DNA from: Philopedon plagiatum | Lineage: Eukaryota; Arthropoda; Insecta; Coleoptera; Curculionidae | Reading direction: 5' to 3' | Length of the DNA stretch: 64,000 nt | NCBI GenBank assembly: GCA_963971165.1 | Contig: OZ020190.1 | Coordinates: 65,159,713 to 65,223,712 of the forward strand | In this document: one piece after another, positions 21,699 to 32,332 of the stretch | How the letters are laid out: every line of letters begins with the position of its first letter | How positions within the stretch are numbered: position 1 is the stretch's first letter | Program-made: the position numbers and the translations under genes | Notes under the pieces: model-generated | Database searches by the model: none | Told to the model about the DNA's origin: nothing | The model's input: only the letters and a program-made list of their open reading frames with translations

Positions 21699-22119
21699 GG
21701 CCCGGGGTTGTCCATTTTCTTGGACTCCCCGTACTTTGATGCAAAAGAGGAACACACTTCCACAGTCCGAATAGCCGATACTCTTCTTCTCTTTTATTTA
21801 TAATACGGACGAGATAAACCTCTACTTTTATTCTTACTTGGCTTTTGTTAAGGGTTTACGCGTCTTCTGGTGAGGACGTCGTGACTCCCTCCTTGTACTG
21901 CGCAAACCATGCGGACAAGTTGGGCAGGGTACAAAAATGCGTTTCTCATAAACCAGAGATGCTGTGTTCGCCCTTTGATTTTATATTCTACCTTTTCAGT
22001 GTGTTCTGCATTTGCATTAGAGCCAGCACCCGCTAGGTGGCGTTATGGTATGTTGTTTCCTGCTTGTATTTTGCAAAAAGGATGTAAGATGCAGTAACAT
22101 CGTTTGCCACGGTGCGACT

Positions 22120-22177
22120 GGGTTATGACTGTCTGAATGAGTCCTAACAAGGACGAAACAGCTGTCATAGTCTACCC
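22120..22177 (+). ncRNA. Hammerhead-like motif, unit 2
   Basis: Identical to unit 1 in stems, core and CAGCTG stem III. Predicted cleavage is after 22166. Confidence 0.72.
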
Positions 22178-22598
22178 GGCCCGGGGTTGTCCATTTTCTT
22201 GGACTCCCCGTACTTTGATGCAAAAGAGGAACACACTTCCACAGTCCGAATAGCCGATACTCTTCTTCTCTTTTATTTATAATACGGACGAGATAAACCT
22301 CTACTTTTATTCTTACTTGGCTTTTGTTAAGGGTTTATGCGTCTTCTGGTGAGGACGTCGTGATTCCCTCCTTGTACCGCGCAAACCATGCGGACAAGTT
22401 GGGCAGAGTACAAAAATGCGTTTCTCATAAACCAGAGATGCTGTGTTCGCCCTTTGATTTTATATTCTACCTTTTCAGTGTGTTCTGCTTTTGCATTAGA
22501 GCCAGCACCCGCTAGGTGGCGTTATGGTATGTTGTTTCCTGCTTGTATTTTGCAAAAAGGATGTAAGATGCAGTAACATCGTTTGCCACGGTGCGACT

Positions 22599-22656
22599 GG
22601 GTTATGACTGTCTGAATGAGTCCTAACAAGGACGAAACAGCTGTCATAGTCTACCC
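22599..22656 (+). ncRNA. Hammerhead-like motif, unit 3
   Basis: Same motif, with predicted cleavage after 22645. Confidence 0.72.
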
Positions 22657-23074
22657 GGCCCGGGGTTGTCCATTTTCTTGGACTCCCCGTACTTTGATGC
22701 AAAAGAGGAACACACTTCCACAGTCCGAATAGCCGATATTCTTCTCTTTTATTTATAATACGGACGAGATAAACCTCTACTTTTATTCTTACTTGGCTTT
22801 TGTTAAGGGTTTACGCGTCTTCTGGTGAGGACGTCGTGACTCCCTCCTTGTACTGCGCAAACCATGCGGACAAGTTGGGCAGAGTACAAAAATGCGTTTC
22901 TCATAAACCAGAGATGCTGTGTTCGCCCTTTGATTTTATATTCTACCTTTTCAGTGTGTTCTGCTTTTCCATTAGAGCCAGCACCCGCTAGGTGGCGTTA
23001 TGGTATGTTGTTTCCTGCTTGTATTTTGCAAAAAGGATGTAAGATGCAGTAACATCGTTTGCCACGGTGCGACT

Positions 23075-23132
23075 GGGTTATGACTGTCTGAATGAGTCCT
23101 AACAAGGACGAAACAGCTGTCATAGTCTACCC
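23075..23132 (+). ncRNA. Hammerhead-like motif, unit 4
   Basis: Same motif, with predicted cleavage after 23121. This unit is 476 bp because of a 3-bp loss in a TTC run near 22740. Confidence 0.72.
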
Positions 23133-23553
23133 GGCCCGGGGTTGTCCATTTTCTTGGACTCCCCGTACTTTGATGCAAAAGAGGAACACACTTCCACAGT
23201 TCGAATAGCCGATATTCTTCTTCTCTTTTATTTATAATACGGACGAGATAAACCTCTACTTTTATTCTTACTTGGCTTTTGTTAAGGGTTTACGCGTCTT
23301 CTGGTGAGGACGTCGTGACACCCTCCTTGTACTGCGCAAACCATGCGGACAAGTTGGGCAGAGTACAAAAATGCGTTTCTCATAAACCAGAGATGCTGTG
23401 TTCGCCCTTTGATTTTATATTCTACCTTTTTAGTGTGTTCTGCTTTTGCATTAGAGCCAGCACCCGCTAGGTGGCGTTATGGTATGTTGTTTCCTGCTTG
23501 TATTTTGCAAAAAGGATGTAAGATGCAGTAACATCGTTTGCCACGGTGCGACT

Positions 23554-23611
23554 GGGTTATGACTGTCTGAATGAGTCCTAACAAGGACGAAACAGCTGTC
23601 ATAGTCTACCC
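23554..23611 (+). ncRNA. Hammerhead-like motif, unit 5
   Basis: Same motif, with predicted cleavage after 23600. Confidence 0.72.
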
Positions 23612-24031
23612 GGCCCGGGGTTGTCCATTTTCTTGGACTCCCCGTACTTTGATGCAAAAGAGGAACACACTTCCACAGTCCGAATAGCCGATATTCTTCT
23701 TCTCTTTTATTTATAATACGGACGAGATAAACCTCTACTTTTATTCTTACTTGGCTTTTGTTAAGGGTTTACGCGTCTTCTGGTGAGGACGTCGTGACTC
23801 CCTCCTTGTACTGCGCAAACCATGCGGACAAGTTGGGCAGAGTACAAAAATGCGTTTCTCATAAACCAGAGATGCGTGTTCGACCTTTGATTTTATATTC
23901 TACCTTTTCAGTGTGTTCTGCTTTTGCATTAGAGCCAGCACCCGCTAGGTGGCGTTATGGTATGTTGTTTCCTGCTTGTATTTTGCAAAAAGGATGTAAG
24001 ATGCAGTAACATCATTTGCCACGGTGCGACT

Positions 24032-24089
24032 GGGTTATGACTGTCTGAATGAGTCCTAACAAGGACGAAACAGCTGTCATAGTCTACCC
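24032..24089 (+). ncRNA. Hammerhead-like motif, unit 6
   Basis: Same motif, with predicted cleavage after 24078. The unit has a 1-bp loss near 23874. Confidence 0.72.
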
Positions 24090-24510
24090 GGCCCGGGGTT
24101 GTCCATTTTCTTGGACTCCCCGTACTTTGATGCAAAAGAGGAACACACTTCCACAGTCCGAATAGCCGATATTCTTCTTCTCTTTTATTTATAATACGGA
24201 CGAGATAAACCTCTACTTTTATTCTTACTTGGCTTTTGTTAAGGGTTTACGCGTCTTCTGGTGAGGACGTCGTGACTCCCTCCTTGTACTGCGCAAACCA
24301 TGCGGACAAGTTGGGCAGAGTACAAAAATGCGTTTCTCATAAACCAGAGATGCTGTGTTCGCCCTTTGATTTTATATTCTACCTTTTCAGTGTGTTCTGC
24401 TTTTGCATTAGAGCCAGCACCCGCTAGGTGGCGTTATGGTATGTTGTTTCCTGCTTGTATTTTGCAAAAAGGATGTAAGATGCAGTAACATCGTTTGCCA
24501 CGGTGCGACT

Positions 24511-24568
24511 GGGTTATGACTGTCTGAATGAGTCCTAACAAGGACGAAACAGCTGTCATAGTCTACCC
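24511..24568 (+). ncRNA. Hammerhead-like motif, unit 7
   Basis: Same motif, with predicted cleavage after 24557. The following partial unit has lost a C in its CCCGGCC stretch. Confidence 0.7.
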
Positions 24569-24658
24569 GGCCGGGGTTGTCCATTTTCTTGGACTCCCCG
24601 TACTTTGATGCAAAAGAGGAACACACTTCCACAGTCCGAATAGCCGATATTCTTCTTC

Positions 24659-24662
<4 letters not shown>

Positions 24663-24705
<43 letters not shown>
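24663..24705. repeat. (TA)n microsatellite ending the array
   Basis: About 42 bp of TA replaces the TTTATAATACGG context of the other units, so the array boundary coincides with microsatellite expansion. Confidence 0.95.
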
Positions 24706-24711
<6 letters not shown>

Positions 24712-25156
24712 TTTTCCATCAAAAGATGTGGATATTGTTTTTGTAGTTTTTATTGTAGGAAAAATTTAAGGTTGGTTGATGCAGATAATTTACATTTAAG
24801 TTAACCCTAATTTACTTTAAATTTCTTTTTGTAATTTAATTGTAATTGTAATTTATTCAATATACATTTTATAATAAACAAACAAGCTTAACATACTAAG
24901 TAAATACATTAAAAGTCAGCTGACATGTACTATAAAGGTACCTAAGTAAAAATATACTTGTATGTACCAATAGCTAGATCTAGTTATTTTATACTAAATT
25001 TGGCTTACGCCACAACACTTAAGAAAACAAAAACCTCCAAAAACAGAAGGAACACATATTTCTCTGTATACACTGAAACAATAGTAGTCAACCAATATTC
25101 TCAAAAAAAATAAAAAAAGAAGAAAGATGACAGATGAGAATGTGTCGGTAGTAAAG
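24706..25156. other. AT-rich stretch, probable LINE D 3'UTR, no gene
   Basis: Contains AATTGTAATTGTAATTTATT at about 24836-24856. Read on the minus strand this could be the short-repeat tail of LINE D, whose stop codon is at 25157. Nothing else is recognised. Confidence 0.4.
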
Positions 25157-25751
25157 TCACTCAAACAAATGTTCAAATCTCTTAGATTCCAAAGCTAAAT
25201 ATTTTCTACTTTCAGTTTTAAATTTCTTAATGCTTCCAATACATTTAATAAAATTGGGAATCATGTTATATATCTTAGGTCCCAAATATGCAATACATTT
25301 TAAGTTCATATTATTGTCACTTACTGGAATAACTAGGTTTGTGGAAATTCTAGCTCGTGTGTGGTAATGATGCTGTATAGCATCATCAGGTGTTTTGTTT
25401 TTATGAATAAATATAGCCACGGTAGTCATATACAGAGTTCTTACATTACATATATCGCTCGAAAATAAAAGCTCTGATGGATAAGCCCTATTCTTCCTAT
25501 ACATCACTTTTAAAATATATTTCTGAATAATATTTAATCGATAAAGAGCATTATTATACACCCACCCCCCCCCCCCCCCCCCCCCCGACCAAGATACCAT
25601 ATCTTATCAAACACTCTACAAGGTTTTTGTAAAAAATAGTGATAGTTTTTGTATCAAGAAACTCTCTAATAATATAAAACTTATGTATAAGATTTCTAAC
25701 TTTACTTGAAAGATACTCAATATGTGGTTGCCATTTTAGAAATTTGTCTAT
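25157..25751 (-). pseudogene. LINE D, RT C-terminal end
   Basis: Minus-strand non-LTR RT tail: KFLKWQPHIEYLSSKVRNL, YKNLVECLIRYGI, then a run of C on the plus strand (25567-25586) encoding poly-Gly and breaking the frame, then LNIIQKYILKVMYRKNRAYP and PKIYNMIPNFIKCI to the stop. The missing upstream YLG motif is at about 27620, across the foldback insertion. It is decayed. Confidence 0.75.
25567..25586. repeat. Poly-C run
   Basis: About 20 consecutive C within LINE D 3' coding sequence. It is unusual in this AT-rich window, and its length may be unreliable in assembly. Confidence 0.9.
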
Positions 25752-27602
25752 TCCACAGCTCCACAAAAAAAAGTGAAAGTATTTCCTCCGATATCTGAGG
25801 AGGTGTACTTTAGGTTTTTGGGGTTGCTGAATCCGAATCCGGGGTCCGTTTAACCCCATCACGTCAGGGTCAAGGGCATCTGAAGGTCAAAGTGCGGAAT
25901 GACTAGTAAAAAATCTGGAAAAATGTGTATATATGTTTTCGGGCTCGCTAAATCTGAATCTGGGGTTCTCTTGACCTTGAAGTGTCAGAATCAAGGTCAA
26001 ATACAGGTCAAAACCCTAAAATTTCATGATATGATCAGTTTGACCCCGGATTTTTGAAGAGCAGAAAATTTTACATCCGAATATGTATCCGGGGTCCGTT
26101 TAACCCCATCACGTCAGGGTCAAGGGCATCTGAAGTTCAAAGTGCGGAATGACTAGTAAAAAATCTGGAAAAATGTATTTATACGTTTTCGGGGTCGCTA
26201 AATCTGAATCTGGGGTTCTCTTGACCTTGGAGTGTCAGAATCAGGGTCAAATACAGGTCAAAACCCTAAAATTTGATGATATGATCAGTTTGACCCCGGA
26301 TTCTTGAAGAGCAGAAAATTTTACATCCGAATATGTATTGACTTTTTTTTTAGAACAGACCTTTGTAGGTCACGTGATGGTCATCCAAAATCAAATCCAT
26401 TTGCCAGCTTTTGGCCGTAAATTGAGATCTTGGGTCTTTGATGAGTTGATATTTTTCGGGTCGTTGATCACGATTCTGGTATTCATGTGAGCCAATCACG
26501 TCGTAATATAACGATATAATATTTTCTTACTCCGGATTCTGAAAGAGCGAAAAATTTCATCCGTGTGTTTGCATCCAGGGCACCTCCCCGTGGTGACGGC
26601 GGGCAACGGAGTTGTCCCGCTATCCGGCAAAGTCCCTGGAACAGGACGCGTATGCCGTCATGGCAAACACAACGGAAAAATGTACGATGCAGGGGGATGG
26701 AACCCCAGTATCGGCGGCTGGTCAGGGTGGGAAAGCGGGCCCGCAGGCGTCGTCATCCAGTGACCGCAGCTCTGTTGAGGTGGCTACCGTGGCCTCACGA
26801 GAGTATAAAGCTACAAGTAGTAGAACCCATAGACATGAGCATGACAACCCAATTACGACGTGATTGGCTCAAATGAATACTAGAATCGTGATCAACGACC
26901 CGAAAAATATCAACTCATCAAAGACCCAAGATCTCAATTTACAGCCAAAAGCTGGCAAATGGATTTGATTTTGGATGACCATCACGTGATCTACAAAGGT
27001 CTGTTCTAAAAAAAAAGTCAATACATATTCGGATGTAAAATTTTCTGCTCTTCAAGAATCCGGGGTCAAACTGATCATATAATCAAATTTTAGGGTTTTG
27101 ACCTGTATTTGACCTTGATTCTGACACTTCAAGGTCAAGAGAACCCCAGATTCAAATTTAGCGACCCCGAAAACATATAAATACATTTTCTAGATTTTTT
27201 ACTAGTCGTTCCGCACATTGACCTTCAGATGCCCTTGACCCTGACGTGATGGGGTTAAACGGACCCCGGATACATATTCGGATGTAAAATTTTCTGCTCT
27301 TCAAGAATCCGGGGTCAAACTGATCATATCATCAAATTATAGGGTTTTGACCTGTATTTGACCTTGATTCTGACACTTCAAGGTCAAGAGAACCCCAGAT
27401 TCAGATTTAGCGACCCCGAAAACATATATATACATTTTTCCAGATTTTTTACTAGTCATTCCGCAATTTGACCTTCAAATGCCCTTGAACCTGACGTGAT
27501 GGGGTTAAACGGACCCCGGATTCGGATTCAGCAACCCCAAAAACCTAAAGGGCATCTCCTCAGATATCGGAGAAAATACTTTCACTTTTTTTTGTGGAGC
27601 TG
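25752..27602. mobile_element. Foldback element inside LINE D
   Basis: Inverted arms of about 755 bp. The ends are CACAGCTCCACAAAAAAAAG and its complement. Each arm holds two direct repeats of about 250 bp (containing GGGGTCCGTTTAACCCCATC and TGACCTTGAAGTGTCAGAAT). Arms meet a 340-bp unpaired centre (about 26515-26850). LINE D coding sequence resumes on both sides (KYLG before, DKFLKW after), proving insertion into the LINE. The exact duplication is unclear. Confidence 0.85.
26515..26850 (+). other. GC-rich unpaired cargo at the foldback centre
   Basis: GC content rises sharply between the two arms. Three overlapping plus-strand open frames of 66-103 codons start at 26563-26612, one of them beginning MSRYPAKSLEQDAYAVMANT. 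No family is recognised. It could be a captured exon fragment or simply the ancestral element centre. Confidence 0.4.
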
Positions 27603-28621
27603 TGTTATTATTCCAAGATATTTAATTTGGGAGACTTCCTTAATTTGATGATCATTCATCACAATATCAGTAAATTCTGGTCTATTGGCATTTGTTAAGG
27701 AAAAGGCCATATAGTTTGTCTTAGTCAAGTTTAAAGACAGTTGAAAGCTGTCTAGCCAGTTCTTACTAATTCCCAAACCATTCATCATTTTTTCCTTTAC
27801 CTCCATCCAAGGATACCACTGAATATCAGTACGGTATCATCAGCATATGATACCACAGAACCGTGTATTTCAAGCGACAATAAGCTGTTTATGTAAATCA
27901 AAAACAGGATAGGGCCGAGAACCGTACACTGCGGTACCCCAATATTTATAATTTGTTTATCACTTAAAGTGTTGTTAACCTTGACAGACTGACATCGCCC
28001 AACAAGATAGTTACGAAACATGTTCAACACAGTCCCCCTAACACCATAAGACATCAAGAAGTTTGTCATGAGGGACCGTGTCGAAGACCTTAGCCAGATT
28101 CAAAAACATAGCAGCACAATTTTTCCCAGTATTCAGATTATTTACAATCTCCGATGTCAATCTGTACATGGCATCTTCAGTACTGCGACCCTTAATAAAG
28201 CCATACTGGTTCTGTGATAAAATGCCATTGCTCTCAAAAAAAGTAAACAGTCTTTGCTTTACACACTTTTCAAACAACTTTGCAAAGTTACTTACAAGAC
28301 TAATGGGTCTATAGTTCTCAACAAAGGCTGCAGAACTACAGTGTGTGTCTCTTTTATTAATTTAGATGTAATACCATCCAGTCCCGGAGCACCTGACGTC
28401 TTTAAAGAGGAAATATGGTTAATTAACTCATTTGCAGTTATAGGGGACAGAAACATAGAATTTTGCTGAGTAAAATTTATATTTATTGGGTTTTCAGGCA
28501 CCTCAATTAGTTTAACCATTTTAGTTCCAATATTTATAAAATAGTTATTACAATGATTTACCATGTCCAAATCATTATCAAAGTTCATACCCCTCTCATT
28601 TGTTATTTTTAAATTGTTCAC
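27603..28621 (-). pseudogene. LINE D, reverse transcriptase core (decayed)
   Basis: The minus strand in several frames: SLKTSGAPGLDGITSKLIKE (RT block 1, 28292-28621), NQYGFIKGRSTEDAM and FLNLAKVFDTVPHDKLL (28038-28277; first catalytic Asp region, FDLAKAFD-like), IGVPQCTVLGPILFLIYINS and SYADDTVL (27797-28069; the YADD catalytic pair is present, and the usual G of PQG is C), and the thumb-side KYLGI near 27620. At least three frameshifts make it non-functional. Confidence 0.82.
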
Positions 28622-28861
28622 TTTTGAGTTGGTTTCATAGGTGGCATTTTTTATTGTCGTAAATTTTTTTCATATTTCCATTATTGTCATTTATTTGCTT
28701 TCTATAGTACTCATTTTTTCATTTTTCAATAAGTTTATTCAATGTATTGCGATATTTTTTGTACTCGTTATTTAGACCCTCACTGTAGTTACACATTAAC
28801 CTTCTCTTCATAGATCCCACGATGCCATTAGTGATCCATTCCTTAATCTTTTTGTATTGTT

Positions 28862-29845
28862 TTAACTTAACCTTATAAAAGATTCAGAAGTCGCATCACG
28901 TTTTAAAGATCTGTAAGCCCCAACAAATGCATTGAATGCCGATTCAGGATCCGGATCGTCAAAGACAGAAGACCAATCATGTGCCATTAAGGAAGCTTTA
29001 AATTTTTGAAGGTCAAGTTGACTATTTGTTATATCAGTATATTTATTTTTATTAGCTGTGGTGTTGTTTTTTGAAACAATATTAAGCATAGTTGGCCCAT
29101 GATCAGTCATATGAGAATCCAAAACATATGAATCAAAACCCAAATTATTAGTTTTAAGTTTTTGATTAATGAAAATATGGTCAAGACAAGAGCCACTTTC
29201 AAATCTAGTTATCGAGTTTATATACGACCTATAACCCAACTGTGACAGCACCGACAAATAATCATGAGCATCGTTATCTATATTTAATATATTTATATTT
29301 GTGTCTCCCACAAAAATCTCAATATTGGTACTATCATTATTTAAAGAATCAAGAAAAGTGTAAATGTCATTAACAAAGTCTGATCTCGGTATGGGAGGTG
29401 GCTTATAAACTGCAGTAATTCCCATCTTAATATTATTGACTACAAAACGTAGTCTACTTACAGTAGCCTGGGAGACTGGTAACTTATGAATGGAAAATCT
29501 CACATTTATATGACTGTTCACCAAAACCATAACCCCATCATTCCTGTTGTAATCAGCATTATTATAAAACAAGTGATAACCACAGACATTACATTGATTT
29601 ATCGAAAATATTCTAAAGGTTTCACTCAAAACTATGATATCATTAAAAAGCAGCTCAAAACTTTCCAAAAGCAAAATCAAATTGTCAATATTTTTAGTCA
29701 TACTTCTAATATTTAGGTGTAGTAAATTAAAAATGTTTGTGTCTTTCATTTTAAATTGCAATAAGTCGCTATCGACTAGCACTGAATTTTGATCACTATT
29801 AGTTTCTATCACCTCAAGAACTTCATCTTGTTCCAGACGTACCAT
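28862..29845 (-). pseudogene. LINE D, APE-type endonuclease (still open)
   Basis: 327 codons open on the minus strand. Motifs in order: LLHLNIRSMTKNIDNL (about residue 40), DIIVLSETF (about 70), ITAVYKPPPIP (about 147), IEIFVGDTNINIL (about 177; GDxN), SCLDHIFIN (about 222) and SHMTDHGPTML (about 244; SDH-type DH). This is the target-nicking domain of non-LTR retrotransposons, placed N-terminal to the RT. No ORF1 is found upstream because another LINE abuts at 29862. The stretch 28622-28861 is degraded linker. Confidence 0.82.
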
Positions 29846-29861
29846 TATGATCCATAATCAA

Positions 29862-30797
29862 TAGCGGGGGTGCAGGAGAGGGTTGAAGCCTGGTTTGGCG
29901 CGAACAATTTGCTCCTGAATAAAGACAAAACATACAGAATTGTTTTCTCTATGAGAGATACTGGCAATACTAACAGAACCACCCCTCACATTAAATTTTT
30001 GGGGGTTCAGCTTGATCCCAAACTTCTTTGGGATACTCATATTGATTCTGTTGCCAAAAAATTGGGGAGTAATTTGTTTGCGCTGCGTGCTCTCGCTGAC
30101 TCTGTTTCGCAGGGTGTTTTAAGAACAGCGTACTTTGGTACTTTTCACTCTACCATGGTGTATGGCGTCCTTGCTTGGGGTCATGCAGCGCGGTCAAGGA
30201 GGATTTTTGGTTTACAGAGAAGAGCGATCAGGATTGTCTCTGGTTTGGGTTACAGGGATGATTGTAGATTCTTGTTTGAAAGGCTTGGTATACTGACATT
30301 TCCATGTGTGTATATTCTGGAGAATGTAATTTACTTCAAAAAACATGAGGATCTGTACAGGACTCATGGTGATGTTCATCACCATGATACAAGACGGAAA
30401 AACAACTTTGTAGTGAGCTTCTGTCGATTAAGGAGATGTCAGGATGGCCCTGGTTATCTGGCTATAAAATTTTTCAACAAACTCCCTCTGACAGTGCGAA
30501 GCTTACCACTGACATGGTTCAAGGCTGCTGTAAAAAGTATGTTGATACGACATGCCTTTTATTCTACTGAGGAGTATCTTAATTGTGATGTACTTTCTTA
30601 ATATTAATTTTAATATGTAGTGTTTAGTCTTGTACTTTATGTGTTAATAGTTATATATTAATTTTTTTTTTTTAGATTAGCTTAAGTATTTTATCAATTT
30701 TTAAATTGTATGATTAACATTAAAATGTTGACGTGTGCAAATGCAGATATGTGTAATAGCATCAATAAACTATCTATCTATCTATCTATCTATCAAT
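29862..30797 (+). mobile_element. LINE E: 5'-truncated, tail (CTAT)n
   Basis: A plus-strand RT C-terminus open for 243 codons (29870-30601): WFGANNLLLNKDKTYRIVFS, IKFLGVQLDPKLLWDTHID, YGVLAWGHAARSRRIFGLQR and RRCQDGPGYLAIKFFNKLP. The 3'UTR ends in a TATC repeat at about 30772-30796. It starts abruptly, next to the 5' end of LINE D in opposite orientation. The undamaged frame suggests a young insertion. Confidence 0.85.
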
Positions 30798-30817
30798 TCT
30801 ACTTTTCAAAAGATCTA

Positions 30818-31042
30818 TGTAGTGTATTCTTTAGTAAAAAACCATGTTTTTACATACGATACTTTTTATTCAGCCAAAAATTACAAGAAGAAGACGTTCG
30901 ATAGGAAACTAAGAATTTTGTTATATCTTTTACATAGTTACATAAACAACTGCTCTGTTTCTGTCATACTAATATTAGAGAGTAGGCTGCAACAGTACGC
31001 AACCCACCTAGCATATCTAAGGGTAATTCTACACTATGATAT
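30818..31042 (-). repeat. Element X 3' LTR, first part
   Basis: Matches 37947 to about 38166 with a few differences. It is interrupted at 31042 by element Y and resumes at 35744-35771. Confidence 0.85.
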
Positions 31043-31481
31043 TGTCATATTTCCCCAGATATTCATCATTTTTTCCAAATTTCTATACATTTTTCATATT
31101 ATTTATTTAACATTTCGGAAACCACTCTACGTGCTGCGATTGCATATCGCTGGCCTCGCCTTTATTTTATGAACCCTGACCAGTTTGAACTGTTAGTATA
31201 AACTGTTCTTGGGGGATTCATATAAAAAGCGTACCAGCGAGGTGCAAAAGGAGGGCGTCGTGTCCCGACGGGGGAGGCGTCACTGTGGTGCCGCACGAAT
31301 AGTACGCATAGTACGAATAGCGCCAGCCCTTTAGGCTGACAAAGTACTCGGCTAGAAGCTGCCCCCTACGCTACCCAACTTAGTTACGTAAGTGTATTAT
31401 TGTGCTTGTACCTGATAGCAATATAAGTGTTTTGGTAAACCGCAGCCTATTTTATCAACCCTGACGACCCCTAGCGTGACA
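31043..31481 (+). repeat. Element Y 5' LTR
   Basis: 439 bp, practically identical to 35305-35743. It contains a TATA box (TATAAAAAGC at about 31222) about 260 bp from the right end. The LTR identity indicates a recent insertion. Confidence 0.92.
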
Positions 31482-31823
31482 TTTGGTGGAGGTGCCTGGT
31501 TCGTTCTCGTTGGTAAGTTCTTCCTAACTTGCCAAGGGCCTTTTGTGTTTTATAATTTTTACTATCTCTTTCAGGTCATTTTAGTGTTTTTCAGTGCATT
31601 TTTAAAGTGTTTTTTTCAGGACGTTATAGTGCATTTTTTTGTCAAATTATTTTTTACAGTGATTTTTTTAAAGGGCATTTTTACAGTGTTTTCTTTCAGG
31701 GTATTTTTTTTTACATTGGTTTTTAAAGGGTATTTATTTTACAGTGGTTTTAAGGGGAATTTTTACAGTGCTTTTTACGTCTATATAATTTCCCCACCCA
31801 TTCTTATCCCTAACACGTTTGAC

Positions 31824-31868
31824 ATAATTTTGTCTTGTGCCCGTTAACGCTGGCGAGATTAAAATTAT
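31824..31868 (+). ncRNA. Element Y class-I hairpin 1
   Basis: Stems ATAATTTT/AAAATTAT (31824-31831/31861-31868), TCTT/GAGA and GCC/GGC, closing a loop CGTTAACGCT that contains the palindrome CGTTAACG. Confidence 0.7.
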
Positions 31869-31887
31869 CCAAACAGAACCTATAGGA

Positions 31888-31928
31888 AAACCCACCTCGT
31901 GCCCGTTAACGCTGGCGAGGCTAGGTTT
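31888..31928 (+). ncRNA. Element Y class-I hairpin 2
   Basis: Stems AAACC/GGTTT, CCTC/GAGG and GCC/GGC, with the same CGTTAACGCT loop. The lower stems differ from hairpin 1 but remain paired. Confidence 0.7.
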
Positions 31929-31965
31929 ACTATAAATCCCACCTCAAAGCGTCTACTGTTTTCCT

Positions 31966-31993
31966 GTCTTGTGCCCGTTAACGCTGGCGAGAC
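31966..31993 (+). ncRNA. Element Y class-I hairpin 3
   Basis: Stems GTCTT/GAGAC and GCC/GGC, with the same loop. The outer stem is weaker. Confidence 0.65.
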
Positions 31994-32022
31994 TAGATTA
32001 CATGGACTGCTAAATATAGAAG

Positions 32023-32065
32023 TAGTTCCACCTCGTGCCCGTTAACGCTGGCGAGGCTAGAATTA
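32023..32065 (+). ncRNA. Element Y class-I hairpin 4
   Basis: Stems TAGTTC/GAATTA, CCTC/GAGG and GCC/GGC, with the same loop. A further AATATA/TATATT pairing is possible outside. Confidence 0.7.
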
Positions 32066-32137
32066 TTATATATTGGGGTTAATCACTAAACTACCCTTAA
32101 CCTTTTTTATTCCTGTTATCCCTTTTATTTAATTTTT

Positions 32138-32332
32138 ATGGCCCGTAGGAAGCTTAACAAGATTCAAAGAGAACGAAAAAGGCAAGAGAAGTTAAGGGTT
32201 GTTAATAACGGCACATCGTTAGGTTTACCAAATACACTACCCGTAAAAATTTTTATTTCAAACGAGCAACAATTAAGGGACCTGAGATTAAAAAGGAAAT
32301 TTTTAAATTTATTTGGCGACAATGAAATATAA
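32138..32332 (+). CDS. Small basic ORF in element Y (uncertain)
   Basis: A 64-residue, Lys/Arg-rich frame beginning MARRKLNKIQRERKRQEK. No family is recognised. It lies about 70 bp after hairpin 4 and is the only notable frame in the 5' interior. It could be a residual or accidental ORF, and its basic start might bind RNA, but that is speculation. Confidence 0.25.
   Translation: MARRKLNKIQRERKRQEKLRVVNNGTSLGLPNTLPVKIFISNEQQLRDLRLKRKFLNLFGDNEI

Larger units (their letters stand above)
21210..24666 (+). repeat. Retrozyme-like tandem array, 479-bp unit, 7.2 copies
   Basis: Units start (by the predicted ribozyme cleavage site) at 21209, 21688, 22167, 22646, 23122, 23601, 24079 and 24558 (partial, about 105 bp). 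Lengths are 479, 479, 479, 476, 479, 478 and 479. Units differ by only a few substitutions. Each ends in a type-I hammerhead-like motif. The array begins 58 bp after the PLE and ends in a TA microsatellite. The 63-68-aa open frames repeated in every unit are incidental. Animal retrozymes are known as tandem hammerhead-bearing repeats thought to be mobilised by PLEs. A plain hammerhead satellite is the alternative. Confidence 0.88.

Noticed and set aside
21366..24632. Repeated 62-83-codon frames on both strands as a gene family
   Set aside because: They follow the 479-bp unit exactly, overlap each other on both strands, and have no domain features. The unit is better explained by the ribozyme.
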